Notes: a model not told the origin generated them from the letters alone. A stretch of 64,000 nt of DNA from RGIG6353 sp045653035 (GCA_045653035.1 JAZOLO010000012.1:7432-71431), one strand, 5' to 3'. Shown: positions 25,840 to 34,806, numbered from the stretch's first letter. A program made the numbers and translations.

Positions 25840-27543
25840 TTATATTTTTTCAGTTTTTTCCATGCCGATAAGCCAAAGCGCATTGCCAAGTACCGACTTT
25901 GTAGCACGGCAGATATCGAGTCTTAAAGCCTTTGTCTTTTCATCTGCCTTGCTTATTGGGCAATTATGATAGAAGCGGTTAAAGGCATGGCTTACGTCAA
26001 GCATATATCTTGAAATAATAAAGGGCTCATAGTCCTCAAGTGCTTGAGAAACACGAAGCGGGAAAAGAGAAAGCGTCTTTATCATTTCCTTTTCTTCGTC
26101 TGTTACTGTTTCGGGATATTCTGTGTTTTCGCTTTCAATCTTTTCAAGAACACTGCAAGCACGAACGTATGTGTACTGTACGTAAGGGCCTGTGTTTCCA
26201 TCAAAGTTAAGTGCTTCATCCCATACGAAGTTGATATCCTTGATACGTCCTGCGGAAAGCTGATTGAAGATAACGGCGCCAACGCCTACCTTTCTTGCAA
26301 TCTCGTCCTTATCCTCACAGTCAGGATTCTTTTCTTCAATAACTGCTCTTACACGTCTTATTGCCTCGTCAAAGAGGTCGGTAAGGAGTACCGCGTTACC
26401 TGCACGTGTTGCAAGCTTCTGTCCTGCAATACTTACCTTTCCATAAGGCACGTGAACAAGCTTGTCCTCCCAGTCGTAGCCCATGAGGCCTATTACCTTG
26501 AAGAACTGTGCAAAGTGGAGACTCTGTCCTGCGTCTGTAACGTAGATACACTTATCAAAGTCGTAGGTTTTCTTACGGTATAGGGCGGCGGTTATATCAC
26601 GTGTTGCATATATAGTTGAGCCGTCGCTCTTAAGAATGATACAGGGGGGCATTTTATAGTCCTCGAGAGGAACGATTTTTGCACCATCGCTTTCAACAAG
26701 AAGTCCTTTTTCGTCAATTTCTTTTACAACGGCGTCCATCTTATCGTTATAGAAGCTTTCTCCGCTGTAGCTTTCAAAGCTGATGCCAAGAAGGTCGTAG
26801 GTGGTCATAAACTCCTTAAGGCTTATTTCCTTAAACCAACGCCAGATTGCAAGAAGCTCCTCGTCGCCGTTTTCCATCTTTGTAAATGCGGCTCTTGCCT
26901 CGTCGTTGAGGGAGGGGTCTTTTTCTGCTTCGATGTAGAATTTCTGATAAATTCTTTCAAGCTCTTTTACACCGAGTCTTTCTACTTCTTCACGACTTCC
27001 CCACTTGCTGTAGGCAACGGCAAGTCGTCCGTACTGTGTACCCCAGTCGCCAAGGTGGTTGATACCTACACAGTTATATCCCGAAAACTCGTGTATTCTC
27101 TTGATAGAGTTACCAATAGCGGTAGTACCGAGGTGACCTATGTGGAAACGCTTTGCCATATTGGGTGAGGAGTAGTCGATACACATAGTCTTGCCCTCAC
27201 CGACAGTGAGCTTTCCGAAATTGTCTCCTGCTTTGATGATAGATGAAAGCATGGAGTTTACTGTGTAGCCTGCGTTTATAAACACGTTGAGATAACCTGA
27301 AACGACCTCGGTCTTTTCGGCACCCTCAACTGTCAAGCCGTCATTCAATGCTTCGGCAATCTGCTGAGGCGAACGGCGAAGTGTACGGCTGAGCTTAAAG
27401 CAAGGGAAAGCTATATCCCCCATGTGGGGCTCGGGAGGAAATTCAAACATGAGGGAAAGCTCTTTCGCCTCAACGTCTGTTGCAAACGCCGATTTTATTT
27501 TATCCGACAAAACCTCGGCAAGATAATTTTTGAAATTCTGCAT
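25840..27543 (-). CDS. argS: Arginyl-tRNA synthetase
   Basis: 567 residues. N-terminal additional domain, class I catalytic site with SSPNMAKRFHIGHLGTTAIGN (HIGH), the arginine-binding region HLGDWGTQYG, and the C-terminal anticodon-binding helical domain (DALNFDGNTGPYVQYTYVR to YMLDVSHAFNRFYHNCPI). The KMSKS is replaced by a TRAGNAV segment as usual in this family. Charges tRNA-Arg, including the tRNA-Arg(CCG) at 10115. Head-to-tail with yebC downstream; no T-box fits upstream because the DUF3048 gene ends 19 nt before it. Confidence 0.95.
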   Translation of the reverse strand: MQNFKNYLAEVLSDKIKSAFATDVEAKELSLMFEFPPEPHMGDIAFPCFKLSRTLRRSPQQIAEALNDGLTVEGAEKTEVVSGYLNVFINAGYTVNSMLSSIIKAGDNFGKLTVGEGKTMCIDYSSPNMAKRFHIGHLGTTAIGNSIKRIHEFSGYNCVGINHLGDWGTQYGRLAVAYSKWGSREEVERLGVKELERIYQKFYIEAEKDPSLNDEARAAFTKMENGDEELLAIWRWFKEISLKEFMTTYDLLGISFESYSGESFYNDKMDAVVKEIDEKGLLVESDGAKIVPLEDYKMPPCIILKSDGSTIYATRDITAALYRKKTYDFDKCIYVTDAGQSLHFAQFFKVIGLMGYDWEDKLVHVPYGKVSIAGQKLATRAGNAVLLTDLFDEAIRRVRAVIEEKNPDCEDKDEIARKVGVGAVIFNQLSAGRIKDINFVWDEALNFDGNTGPYVQYTYVRACSVLEKIESENTEYPETVTDEEKEMIKTLSLFPLRVSQALEDYEPFIISRYMLDVSHAFNRFYHNCPISKADEKTKALRLDICRATKSVLGNALWLIGMEKTEKI

Positions 27544-27561
27544 ACTTAAGGGTGTCCTCCG

Positions 27562-28680
27562 TTATTTTATTATCACGTTTTTAGAATTATTTTTATTAAA
27601 AAGTGTTATGTGAGTTTTACCGGGATTGAGGGTTAGCTCTTCACCGCTTTCGGTGAGAGTAAAAAGTGTTCCTTCAACACTTCTTGACCATTCAATATCA
27701 AGCACCTTGCCTCCGCTGAGGTAATAGCCCTTTCCACTACCGATAAGGTTAAGGTCGAGTCTTCCCTCTTCGTCAACCACCTTTTCGGAAACGAAAAGAA
27801 CTACTACGTTTTCAAATGCAAGCTGTTCGCCGTTTGAGCCGTCCATGTGAGATGAGCCAAAGCTTCTCTTAAGGTATCTTGAAGCTTTTACATCATAAAT
27901 AAACTCGACAGTTATGTAGTTTGAATGAACAAGGGTTATGCTTTCGGCAAGTTTTCCGTTTTTAGGCTCACAAAACTCACTTCTGAAATTATAGCCTTTT
28001 GAAAAGGAGCTTTTATGCTCAGTACGGTATTTAAGCTTTGTGACAGCGGTATAAATCTTCTCACCGCTTGTCATCATAGAATGCTCATAGCCACACTCTC
28101 TTATTCTGTCTCTGTCTCGCCAGAAGGTATCATCGGGGATAGTGTACATATTTACACCGTCGATATTATTGATACCGCTGTCTGCAATGCTTGTATATGC
28201 CGATGGGCTTCCACCTGCGTGAACGTATATGGCATCGTGGCTCATTGCAAGGTCGATAAAGTAGTTTCTTGCGGAACGCATAGAACCAACGTTACCAAGC
28301 TCCGTCCAGTCGGAAAAAACTGCCATGAGTCTTGTGACACCACCCTCCATATCGCACTCATACACTATATCAGCCTTGGAAATGGATTCCTGAGGATAGC
28401 TTACCTTGTTGTTGTTTATCATGACCGCAATAGGACGTGCACTTCTCGTTTCGGGAGTGCAAGGGAGACCCGTTGTGAGAGATATCTCCGTTTTTGTAGG
28501 GTCAATCTCGGGTTCTTCGGGGAGGGTTACAACAGGCTCATCTTGTTTTTCGGGCTCGTCAGGCTCAACGGGAGTTTCTATATCCTCTTTAACCTCGGGT
28601 ACTTCTGTGGGAGTATCCTTTGCACAAGAAGCAGCAAACAAAAGAGTCAAAATCAAAAAAAGTAAAAATATTCTTTTCAA
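27562..28680 (-). CDS. DUF3048 domain-containing lipoprotein (YerB-like)
   Basis: 372 residues. Signal peptide KRIFLLFLILTLLFAASC with lipobox Cys, then a Pro/Glu-rich linker, then two DUF3048 domains: PIAVMINNNK, GGVTRLMAVFSDW, VGSMRSARNYFIDLA. Extracellular, lipid-anchored; role unknown (Bacillus YerB). Start chosen at TTG 28680: GGAGG lies 5 nt upstream and the signal peptide becomes canonical; the ATG 13 codons upstream has no binding site. Confidence 0.87.
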   Translation of the reverse strand: MKRIFLLFLILTLLFAASCAKDTPTEVPEVKEDIETPVEPDEPEKQDEPVVTLPEEPEIDPTKTEISLTTGLPCTPETRSARPIAVMINNNKVSYPQESISKADIVYECDMEGGVTRLMAVFSDWTELGNVGSMRSARNYFIDLAMSHDAIYVHAGGSPSAYTSIADSGINNIDGVNMYTIPDDTFWRDRDRIRECGYEHSMMTSGEKIYTAVTKLKYRTEHKSSFSKGYNFRSEFCEPKNGKLAESITLVHSNYITVEFIYDVKASRYLKRSFGSSHMDGSNGEQLAFENVVVLFVSEKVVDEEGRLDLNLIGSGKGYYLSGGKVLDIEWSRSVEGTLFTLTESGEELTLNPGKTHITLFNKNNSKNVIIK

Positions 28681-28709
28681 GACAGCCTCCAAATTTTTAA
28701 CGCTTTGCA

Positions 28710-29357
28710 TTATCTGCAAAAATAATTATACATCTCCTCTACCGAGTCAAAAATAAGCTCGGCAGACTTAAATTCTTCTCTTTCACCGTATCCGTAGGTA
28801 ACACCTACAGATGCCACCCCGTTCTCCTTTGCACCATCGGTATCGTAGTACCTATCCCCTATCATCAGTGCTTTTGCGGGGTCAAGGTTCAAATCGGCAA
28901 TAACCTTTCTTATGACATCGCTTTTTTCGGATACCTTATCGTCGAAGGTTGCACCTACTAGGTGATAAAAATATTTCTTCAAATCAAACTTTTCAAGGAT
29001 TTTCTCAGCAAAGGGCTGTGGCTTGGAGGTAGCAAGTACAAGCCTAAACTTCTTCGACATATCGCGAAGAAGCGCCTCTACACCGTCGTAAAGCTGACAG
29101 TCGTACATTCCGCCATTGCTGTAGTACTCACGGTAAAGTCTTACTGCCTCTATTGCCCTTTCTTCATCGAAGCCAAAAAAGGTCATATATCCGTACTTGA
29201 GAGGAGGTCCAATGAATGGCTTAAGAGTATTTCTGTCCTCGACCTCAACACCGAGCTTTGAGAGTGAGTACTGTACCGCCTTAGTTATACCGTCAAACGG
29301 CTCGGTTATAGTACCGTCAAGGTCGAAAAGTACGTATTCGATATTCTTTAAATCCAT
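28710..29357 (-). CDS. HAD family hydrolase, phosphoglycolate phosphatase-like
   Basis: 215 residues. Motif I FDLDGTITE, a cap domain with FIGPPLKYGY, motif II LATSKPQ, motif III Lys in LKKYF, motif IV MIGDRYYDTDGAKENGV. This is the GPH/PPase-like HAD subclass with the typical cap that acts on small phosphorylated metabolites; substrate unknown. Two bases after the xpt stop, so translated from the xpt transcript. Confidence 0.87.
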   Translation of the reverse strand: MDLKNIEYVLFDLDGTITEPFDGITKAVQYSLSKLGVEVEDRNTLKPFIGPPLKYGYMTFFGFDEERAIEAVRLYREYYSNGGMYDCQLYDGVEALLRDMSKKFRLVLATSKPQPFAEKILEKFDLKKYFYHLVGATFDDKVSEKSDVIRKVIADLNLDPAKALMIGDRYYDTDGAKENGVASVGVTYGYGEREEFKSAELIFDSVEEMYNYFCR

Positions 29358-29359
29358 AA

Positions 29360-29932
29360 TCAGTCCCTATATATAATGGAATCGTCTGTCATCTCGTCTA
29401 TTATTGCAAGAGATTCAACTCGGATTCCTTCTTTTCTCAGAATATCGCCGCCACGCTGGAAGCCTTTTTCTATAACTGCACCAACACCAACAAGGGTAGC
29501 ACCCGATGCTTTCACTATATCAATAAGCCCCATCATAGCACATCCGTTTGCAAGGAAGTCATCTATAATAAGTACTCTGTCATTAGGGGTAAGAAACTGC
29601 TTCGACACAATAACCGTATACTCTCTGCCGTGGGTGTAAGACACCACGTTTGAGGAATAAACGTCTGCGGCAATATTTTTCGTCTTGTTCTTTTTCGCAA
29701 ACACTACGGGCACGTGGAAGTACTGTGCGGCAATACACGCAATGCCTATTCCCGATGCCTCGATAGTCATTATCTTATTAACGTTATCGTTTTTGAAACG
29801 TTCAAAGTACTCTTTCCCCACTTCGTTTAAAAAGTCGGTATCAATCTGATGGTTGAGAAAGCTGTCTACCTTTAAAATGTTACCTGGGAAAACCTTGCCT
29901 TTTTCAGCTATCATGTCTTTTAGAAGCTGCAT
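29360..29932 (-). CDS. xpt: Xanthine phosphoribosyltransferase
   Basis: 190 residues. N-terminal HQIDTDFLNEVGKE (2-oxopurine pocket), IMTIEASGIGIA, the PRPP loop RVLIIDDFLANG and GFQRGG near the C-terminus. Converts xanthine and PRPP to XMP in purine salvage. In many Firmicutes xpt follows a guanine riboswitch; here the leader is only about 27 nt from a consensus promoter, so that control is absent. Confidence 0.92.
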   Translation of the reverse strand: MQLLKDMIAEKGKVFPGNILKVDSFLNHQIDTDFLNEVGKEYFERFKNDNVNKIMTIEASGIGIACIAAQYFHVPVVFAKKNKTKNIAADVYSSNVVSYTHGREYTVIVSKQFLTPNDRVLIIDDFLANGCAMMGLIDIVKASGATLVGVGAVIEKGFQRGGDILRKEGIRVESLAIIDEMTDDSIIYRD

Positions 29933-29965
29933 ATCTTTTACCTTCCGTTATTTTTCTTAAATCTA

Positions 29966-29994
29966 ATTATACAATATTTTTACGAGTTTGACAA
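29966..29994 (-). promoter_or_regulatory. Sigma-A promoter of xpt
   Basis: Minus strand TTGTCA (29994-29989), 17-nt spacer, TATAAT (29971-29966). Confidence 0.82.
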
Positions 29995-29995
29995 G

Positions 29996-30024
29996 AGTCT
30001 CCACCTCAAAAAAAGGTGGAGACT
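29996..30024. terminator. Hairpin upstream of the xpt promoter
   Basis: AGTCTCCACCT (29996-30006) pairs with AGGTGGAGACT (30014-30024). It follows the decayed decarboxylase genes on the minus strand and was probably their terminator; the stretch of A in the loop and T nearby fit only loosely. Confidence 0.6.
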
Positions 30025-30033
30025 TGAAGTTTT

Positions 30034-30194
30034 TTATTTCTTTTTTGCAGAAAATGATGCAAATCAGAAAACGATTATAGCAATTACAGCCATTACTGAA
30101 AAATTGCTAGCATTCCCTGCCGCATTACTGTCGCCACATGAAGAAGAGTTTTAGTGTCAACTGTGTTTTTAAACGTTTCAATAAAATTATTCAT
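30034..30194 (-). pseudogene. Decayed OadG-like small transporter subunit
   Basis: An ATG at 30194 follows AGGAGG and opens MNNFIETFKNTVDTKTL...RQGMLAIFQ, then stops. In a neighbouring frame the text goes on SNFSVMAVIAIIVF, TGA, FASFSAKKK, TAA. Joined, this is a one-helix protein ending in Lys, the plan of OadG-related small subunits of sodium-pumping decarboxylases. A frameshift and a nonsense codon have disabled it. It is downstream of the broken beta subunit, as expected for one operon. Confidence 0.6.
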
Positions 30195-30658
30195 GTGATT
30201 TCCTCCTGAATCCGAGGAGAGTCAAACCACGACAGCCTCTTGGCAGATATTTTGCGTTCATTTTCATTTGTTGTCCTTGTCTTGTAGCGAGTAAGGCTAC
30301 GTCCGCCGTACCAAAAAGGCACATCTTGGAGTTTGAAAGAAGATGTCCTAAGTCTATCATAGTGCCTATACCGATAAAGAGCAAGAGCGGAAGTGCTTCA
30401 CTTGCTTCAATATTTGTTTAGAAAAGGCAGCGAATGAATACCCGGTATTGTTACGATAACCTCATTTGGCTGGTCGAGAACACCTGACAAGGGAAAGTTT
30501 ACAAATATCACGCCAAAGCCAATCTGAAGAATAAGCGAGCGTTCATATTCTTTCTTTATTGCAAGCTATATAAGCAATGCTCCTACAACCTACATAACGC
30601 ACTGCTTCCACGTTATGGCAAGTATACATTCCAAAATAATATCTATAAAGCTCTCCAT
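30187..30658 (-). pseudogene. Decayed sodium-translocating decarboxylase beta subunit (OadB/GcdB-like)
   Basis: From ATG 30658 the frame reads MESFIDIILE...ITWKQCVM, TAG, VVGALLI, TAG, LAIKKEYE, then QIGFGVIFVNFPL, the N-terminus of OadB/GcdB/MmdB. After another stop the reading moves to a second frame with SEALPLLLFIGIGTMIDLGHLLSNSK, the conserved family block. The two TAGs stand where Trp and Tyr are normal. Only about 150 of 375 residues remain. The beta subunit pumps Na+ across the membrane during decarboxylation of oxaloacetate, glutaconyl-CoA or methylmalonyl-CoA. Confidence 0.8.
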
Positions 30659-30731
30659 TTTAAAAACTTTTAGTTTACTGCCGTATTATACAATAACAGG
30701 AAGATTTTTTCAAGAGGTTTTTATGCTTTTA

Positions 30732-30760
30732 TTGACTTTCTTCGTCATATCATTTATAAT
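30732..30760 (+). promoter_or_regulatory. Sigma-A promoter of the acyltransferase gene
   Basis: TTGACT 30732-30737, 17-nt spacer, TATAAT 30755-30760; AAAGGAG precedes the ATG at 30781, so the leader is about 14 nt. Confidence 0.8.
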
Positions 30761-30780
30761 TTAGAAAAAGGAGTGAGAAA

Positions 30781-31848
30781 ATGAAAAAATACTCAAAAGA
30801 GCTCAATTATTTCAACGCCTTTGCATGCATTGGTGTTATACTGGTTCACGTTCTGTCAATTGGTATAACGTCTCTTAACCGTGACTCTATACAGCTTTTT
30901 ATCATTTTCATGCCGTGGAAAATTGCCGCATACGTTGTACCCGCCTTTCTTTTCAGCGGCGCTGTAAAGATGGCTTTGTCATTCGACAGCGAAAAAACCG
31001 AAAATTATTTTAAATACATTGCAAAGCGTTTTCTCAAGATATATCTCCCCTACTGTCTGTGGGTAGTTGTTTATTACCTCTACTTTCTAAAGCTTGGTTG
31101 GGTCGAAAAGGGTATTATGCCACTTATTAAGTACATTCTTGTAGGAGACCTATCCGCACAATTTTATTACGTTGTGATAGTAATGCAGTTTTACATTCTT
31201 ATGCCATTGTGGAAGCTTCTTGTAAAACACGTGCCCTTCTTCATTGGTGTACCATTTGCAGGGCTTATAACTGTATTTATGTTAAAATTTGACCCACTCA
31301 TCTGGCAGCTTGGAATAAATTTTCCTTATCGCTCAATTATGTTCGTAACCTATCTCGTTTTCTGGGTAATAGGCCTTTATACGGGTAAGCACTACGAAGA
31401 TATAAAAAACGCCTTGAAAAGCTCGGGCTTTTCTGTTGTTCTTTCTGTTGTTACGGTGATTTTAATAACAGTTATCCACCATTGGCAATACGCAAAAGGG
31501 GTTTACGTTTTCGACGGCGACGTACTCAAATTCTTCACAGATATTCTCACAGTATTCGTGATGCTCTATATTTGCATTACAATTGAAAATTCGTGCTTTA
31601 AAAAAATCAAAAAATTTCTTTCTTTTATTCACAAAAGCTCTTTTTCGGTTTACCTGTCTCACTGTTTAGTGCTTCAGATAGTAACAAATTACCTCACGGG
31701 AAAAGGTGTCGCAGACATCGGTATTCTTCTTGGAATAAGGGCTGTTGCGTGTTATACAATACCATTTTTTCTCTGGCATGTATGGAGCATTGCAAAAAAT
31801 AAAGTATTAAAAATAACGAATTCTAATATGCAAAAAGCAATAAAATAA
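30781..31848 (+). CDS. Acyltransferase family 3 membrane protein
   Basis: 355 residues with about ten membrane helices. N-terminal ELNYFNAFACIGVILVHVLS has the conserved His of acyltransferase-3 enzymes (WecH/OafA-like), which O-acetylate or O-succinylate surface sugars. Further family features are PYCLWVVVYYLYF and SFSVYLSHCLVLQ near the C-terminus. Own promoter. Acceptor unknown. Followed by the chromate transporter pair after 34 nt. Confidence 0.82.
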   Translation: MKKYSKELNYFNAFACIGVILVHVLSIGITSLNRDSIQLFIIFMPWKIAAYVVPAFLFSGAVKMALSFDSEKTENYFKYIAKRFLKIYLPYCLWVVVYYLYFLKLGWVEKGIMPLIKYILVGDLSAQFYYVVIVMQFYILMPLWKLLVKHVPFFIGVPFAGLITVFMLKFDPLIWQLGINFPYRSIMFVTYLVFWVIGLYTGKHYEDIKNALKSSGFSVVLSVVTVILITVIHHWQYAKGVYVFDGDVLKFFTDILTVFVMLYICITIENSCFKKIKKFLSFIHKSSFSVYLSHCLVLQIVTNYLTGKGVADIGILLGIRAVACYTIPFFLWHVWSIAKNKVLKITNSNMQKAIK

Positions 31849-31882
31849 TAAAAGATAATTTTTTGTAAATACGAGGTGCTAA

Positions 31883-32434
31883 ATGATAAAAAAGCTATGG
31901 GAGCTCTTTATAACGTTTTTTAAAATAGGTGCTTTTACCTTTGGCGGGGGTTGGGCTATGATATCCCTCATTCAAAGAGAAGCCGTAGAAGAAAAGAAGT
32001 GGATAAGTGACGATGATATTCTTGATATCGTCGCCATTGCAGAATCAACTCCCGGTCCTGTTGCAATAAACTCTGCCACCTTCGTGGGCTACAAAGTATG
32101 TGGATTCTGGGGGTCTTTCTTCGCAACCCTCGGTGTTGTTGTTCCTTCTTTCACAATTATTTTTATAATATCAACCGTACTTAGAGGGTTCAGGGATATA
32201 AAGGCTGTTGAATATGCCTTCTACGGAATCAGAGCAGGCGTTCTTGCACTTATTATTAAGACTCTTGTTAATATGTATAAAAAGGTTAAAAAGGGTGTGC
32301 TCCCCTATTTCTTAATGGCTCTTTCATTTATTCTCGTTGTATTCCTTGATGTGAATATTTTTGCGGTTATTATCCTTTCGGCAATTTTGGGACTCATATT
32401 TTCTAAGGTGGAGGAAAGGAGGAATAACAAATGA
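31883..32434 (+). CDS. Chromate transporter, first half of a two-gene pair
   Basis: 183 residues, one CHR domain. FFKIGAFTFGGGWAMISLIQREAVEEK is the family's N-terminal motif, and AESTPGPVAINSATFVGYK the second. In Firmicutes such half-length CHR proteins act in pairs. Ions moved may be chromate or another oxyanion; physiological role uncertain. Overlaps the next gene by 4 nt (ATGA). Confidence 0.9.
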   Translation: MIKKLWELFITFFKIGAFTFGGGWAMISLIQREAVEEKKWISDDDILDIVAIAESTPGPVAINSATFVGYKVCGFWGSFFATLGVVVPSFTIIFIISTVLRGFRDIKAVEYAFYGIRAGVLALIIKTLVNMYKKVKKGVLPYFLMALSFILVVFLDVNIFAVIILSAILGLIFSKVEERRNNK

Positions 32435-32994
32435 TTATACTCACACTTTTCTACATTTTCTTTAAAATAGGTGCTTTCACATTTGGCGGCGGTTATGCTA
32501 TGATTCCTCTTATACAAGAGGAGGTTACAAAACACGGACTTGCAGACAGTCAGGATATAATTGATTTCATTGCCATAAGTGAGAGTACACCAGGTCCTAT
32601 TGCCGTAAACATGGCTACCTATATAGGAAGCGAAGCGGCAGGCTTCTGGGGTTCATTCTTTGCAACGCTGGGCGTTGTACTTCCTTCCTTCATAATCATT
32701 CTTGCCATAGCCAATATCTACGAAAAATTCAGCAAGAGCAGTGTTGTTAAGGGACTGATGTCGGGACTTAAGCCTACCGTTATAGGTCTTATCGCTTCGG
32801 CAGTAATATCAGTAGGAGCAACCGTTTTCTTCCCTAACGGCGTTTCTCTTGAGGTTTTCCAAGCACCTGCATTTTACGTTTCACTTTTTACACTTGTACT
32901 GACACTTGTTTTATCCTTCAAGAAGCTTCATCCTATACTATTGATTATTATATCGGCGATAATAGGAATTATCACGGGATATACTATAATGTGA
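32431..32994 (+). CDS. Chromate transporter, second half of a two-gene pair
   Basis: 187 residues, one CHR domain homologous to its neighbour: FFKIGAFTFGGGYAMIPLIQEEV and SESTPGPIAVNMATYIGSEAAGFWG. Opposite membrane orientation to the partner is known for such pairs. Starts in the last codon of the first half gene. The region 32995-33108 downstream is A/T-rich with nothing else recognisable. Confidence 0.9.
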   Translation: MIILTLFYIFFKIGAFTFGGGYAMIPLIQEEVTKHGLADSQDIIDFIAISESTPGPIAVNMATYIGSEAAGFWGSFFATLGVVLPSFIIILAIANIYEKFSKSSVVKGLMSGLKPTVIGLIASAVISVGATVFFPNGVSLEVFQAPAFYVSLFTLVLTLVLSFKKLHPILLIIISAIIGIITGYTIM

Positions 32995-33108
32995 TTAATT
33001 ATTAAACTAAGTGTAACACTTTTTTTGATAGAATATTAAAATAGCTCCAAGGAGTTAGGATTTATATATTATCTCTTTTTTGTTCACCGTTACACTCCAT
33101 AATATAAC

Positions 33109-33142
33109 AAAAATATCCACTTCTTAAGAAGTGGATATTTTT
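33109..33142. terminator. Bidirectional terminator
   Basis: Perfect 34-nt palindrome (arms 33109-33125 and 33126-33142; effective loop TTAA) with A and T ends, between the converging chromate transporter and rubredoxin genes. Confidence 0.9.
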
Positions 33143-33156
33143 AATGGCTTGAGTTC

Positions 33157-33312
33157 TTATTCCTCCGAAAATTCGTCCTTGCCTACTCCGCAAAGAGGGC
33201 ATTCAAAATTATCGGGAACATCCTCCCAAAGAGTACCTGCTTCAATTCCGTTATCTGGATCTCCGATTTCCTCGTCGTAAACGTAGCCACATACATTACA
33301 AACGTATTTCAT
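33157..33312 (-). CDS. Rubredoxin
   Basis: 51 residues. MKYVCNVCGYVYDEEIGD and FECPLCGVGKDEF give the two CxxCG knuckles that hold one iron. Small electron carrier common in anaerobes, used for oxygen and peroxide detoxification. Start ATG 33312 follows AAAGGAGA; an in-frame start 11 codons upstream would place the binding site inside the gene. Own promoter at 33371-33399. Confidence 0.96.
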   Translation of the reverse strand: MKYVCNVCGYVYDEEIGDPDNGIEAGTLWEDVPDNFECPLCGVGKDEFSEE

Positions 33313-33370
33313 CTTATTTTCTCCTTTTATAAATATATTACTCAATAGAACATGTCACTTATGCCACGAT

Positions 33371-33399
33371 ATTATACAACAAAATCGTTAATATGTAAA
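33371..33399 (-). promoter_or_regulatory. Promoter of the rubredoxin gene
   Basis: Minus strand TTTACA (33399-33394), 17-nt spacer, TATAAT (33376-33371); leader about 55 nt. Confidence 0.78.
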
Positions 33400-33415
33400 T
33401 AGAAAGTTTTGTTTT

Positions 33416-34573
33416 TTAGTAATTCTTTTCTGTAGCTATCTTATTTACGGCAGAAATCAGCTTGTCACATTCCTTATCTGTATTGAAAATTCCAATAGAT
33501 AGACGCATTGCACCGTCGTTTTCGGAATTGTTTGTTCCAATGAGTTCATGGGCAAGAGGAGCACAGTGATAACCCGCTCTTCCAGCAAAGCCTGCTCTGT
33601 CAAGCTTATCGGCAAGGCTCGATGAGGTCAGCCCATGAACGTTGAACAGTATAATGGATTTAGCATTTACATCAGCATTGTAGACCTCTGTTCCGCTTAT
33701 GTTCATAAGTCCTGAAATTATACGGTTCCTCATGCTTTTCTCCCATTCGCCTACGGCATCTGCTCCAACGTCAAGAAGAAACTCCGCACCTGCCTTCATG
33801 GAAGAAATACCAATCATTCCGAGAGTCCCTGCTTCGAGACGCTCAGGAAGAAGGGCGGGCATTTCCTTTTCCATAGAAAAAATTCCGCTTCCACCTGTTA
33901 TAAGAGGCTCAAGAGTCAATGGAAAATTATCATTTACGGCAAGAAACCCCGTTCCTGTAATTCCGTAAAGTCCTTTATGTCCCGATGAAGCAAGTATATC
34001 GACACCCAATTCTTTCATGTCAATGTCACTGCTTCCTATACCCTGTGAGGCATCAAGAACAAGGTATACCCCAAACTGGCGACACACCTCCGAAAGTCTT
34101 TTTACAGGAGCTATCTTTCCTGTTACGTTGGAGGTATGGTTCAGTACCAAAACGTCTACCTTTTCCTGTCTTACAAGTCTTTCAAAGCTATCTATTATTA
34201 CGCTGTCACGAGTGATACTGCTTTCGAGAAATCTAAGCTTTACCCCCTTTGCCGACAGTGCGTAAAGTGGGCGTAATACCGAATTGTGAGAAAAACGGTC
34301 AACCGCCACTGTCATTCCCTCTTTTATTATTCCGTGAAGTGCCATGTTGAGTGCATATGTTGCATTGTAGGTAAACACTATATTTTCGGGTGACGTGCCC
34401 ACAAGAGCACCAAGAGCCTCCCTTGCACTGTAAAGCTCATTTGCCGCACGAAGCGCATCCTTCGACGAGCCTCTTCCTGCATTAGCATAAAACTTGGAAT
34501 ACGCTCTTTTCACAGCCCGTCTTACCGAGTACGGCTTAGGATGAGACGTTGCACTGTTATCCATGTATATCAA
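33416..34573 (-). CDS. Cysteine desulfurase-like class V aminotransferase
   Basis: 385 residues, PLP fold type I. MIYMDNSATSHPKP is the NifS/Csd N-terminus; VLDASQGIGSSDIDMKELGVDILASSGHKG holds the PLP Asp and the Schiff-base Lys; GRAGYHCAPLAH holds the active-site Cys loop. It would release sulfur or selenium from cysteine/selenocysteine. Downstream of a DUF3343 gene (putative Se/S carrier), a pairing that fits sulfur or selenium transfer. 20 nt separate them. Confidence 0.85.
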   Translation of the reverse strand: MIYMDNSATSHPKPYSVRRAVKRAYSKFYANAGRGSSKDALRAANELYSAREALGALVGTSPENIVFTYNATYALNMALHGIIKEGMTVAVDRFSHNSVLRPLYALSAKGVKLRFLESSITRDSVIIDSFERLVRQEKVDVLVLNHTSNVTGKIAPVKRLSEVCRQFGVYLVLDASQGIGSSDIDMKELGVDILASSGHKGLYGITGTGFLAVNDNFPLTLEPLITGGSGIFSMEKEMPALLPERLEAGTLGMIGISSMKAGAEFLLDVGADAVGEWEKSMRNRIISGLMNISGTEVYNADVNAKSIILFNVHGLTSSSLADKLDRAGFAGRAGYHCAPLAHELIGTNNSENDGAMRLSIGIFNTDKECDKLISAVNKIATEKNY

Positions 34574-34593
34574 AATATCACCTCCTTATATGA

Positions 34594-34806
34594 TTACATT
34601 ATCTTGACTGAATATGCTCTTAGAAGGGCTATTACCTCTTCCCTCTTTCTTTTTTTCACATAAACACCAAAGCTGCATCCGCCTGCCGAGGTGGTCGCCC
34701 TCTTGCCAACGGTTGACGGCACGCCATGCTCTTCCAGTATTTTCTTCGCCTTATGTGCCATCGTTACAGTACCGAGATTTATGAAAAAGCTGTCCTCAGC
34801 AGACAT
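34594..34806 (-). CDS. DUF3343 domain protein, putative Se/S carrier
   Basis: 70 residues. FINLGTVTMAHKAKKILEEHGVPSTVGKRATTSAGGCSFGVYV; the single Cys in the GGCSFG motif is the family's likely thiol carrier. Start ATG 34806 follows AGGGGAG; 15 codons of open frame upstream lack a binding site. Lies directly before the class V aminotransferase gene, which probably loads it. Confidence 0.82.
   Translation of the reverse strand: MSAEDSFFINLGTVTMAHKAKKILEEHGVPSTVGKRATTSAGGCSFGVYVKKRKREEVIALLRAYSVKIM

Noticed and set aside
29933..30030. Guanine riboswitch upstream of xpt
   Set aside because: The promoter lies only about 27 nt before the start codon's region of transcription; the hairpin at 29996-30024 is upstream of the -35 box and lacks purine-aptamer loops.
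25102..30658. Amber (TAG) reassignment in this organism
   Set aside because: TAG appears inside yebC and oadB, but oadB also has TGA and frameshifts, and other intact genes such as the GT8 gene end with TAG.
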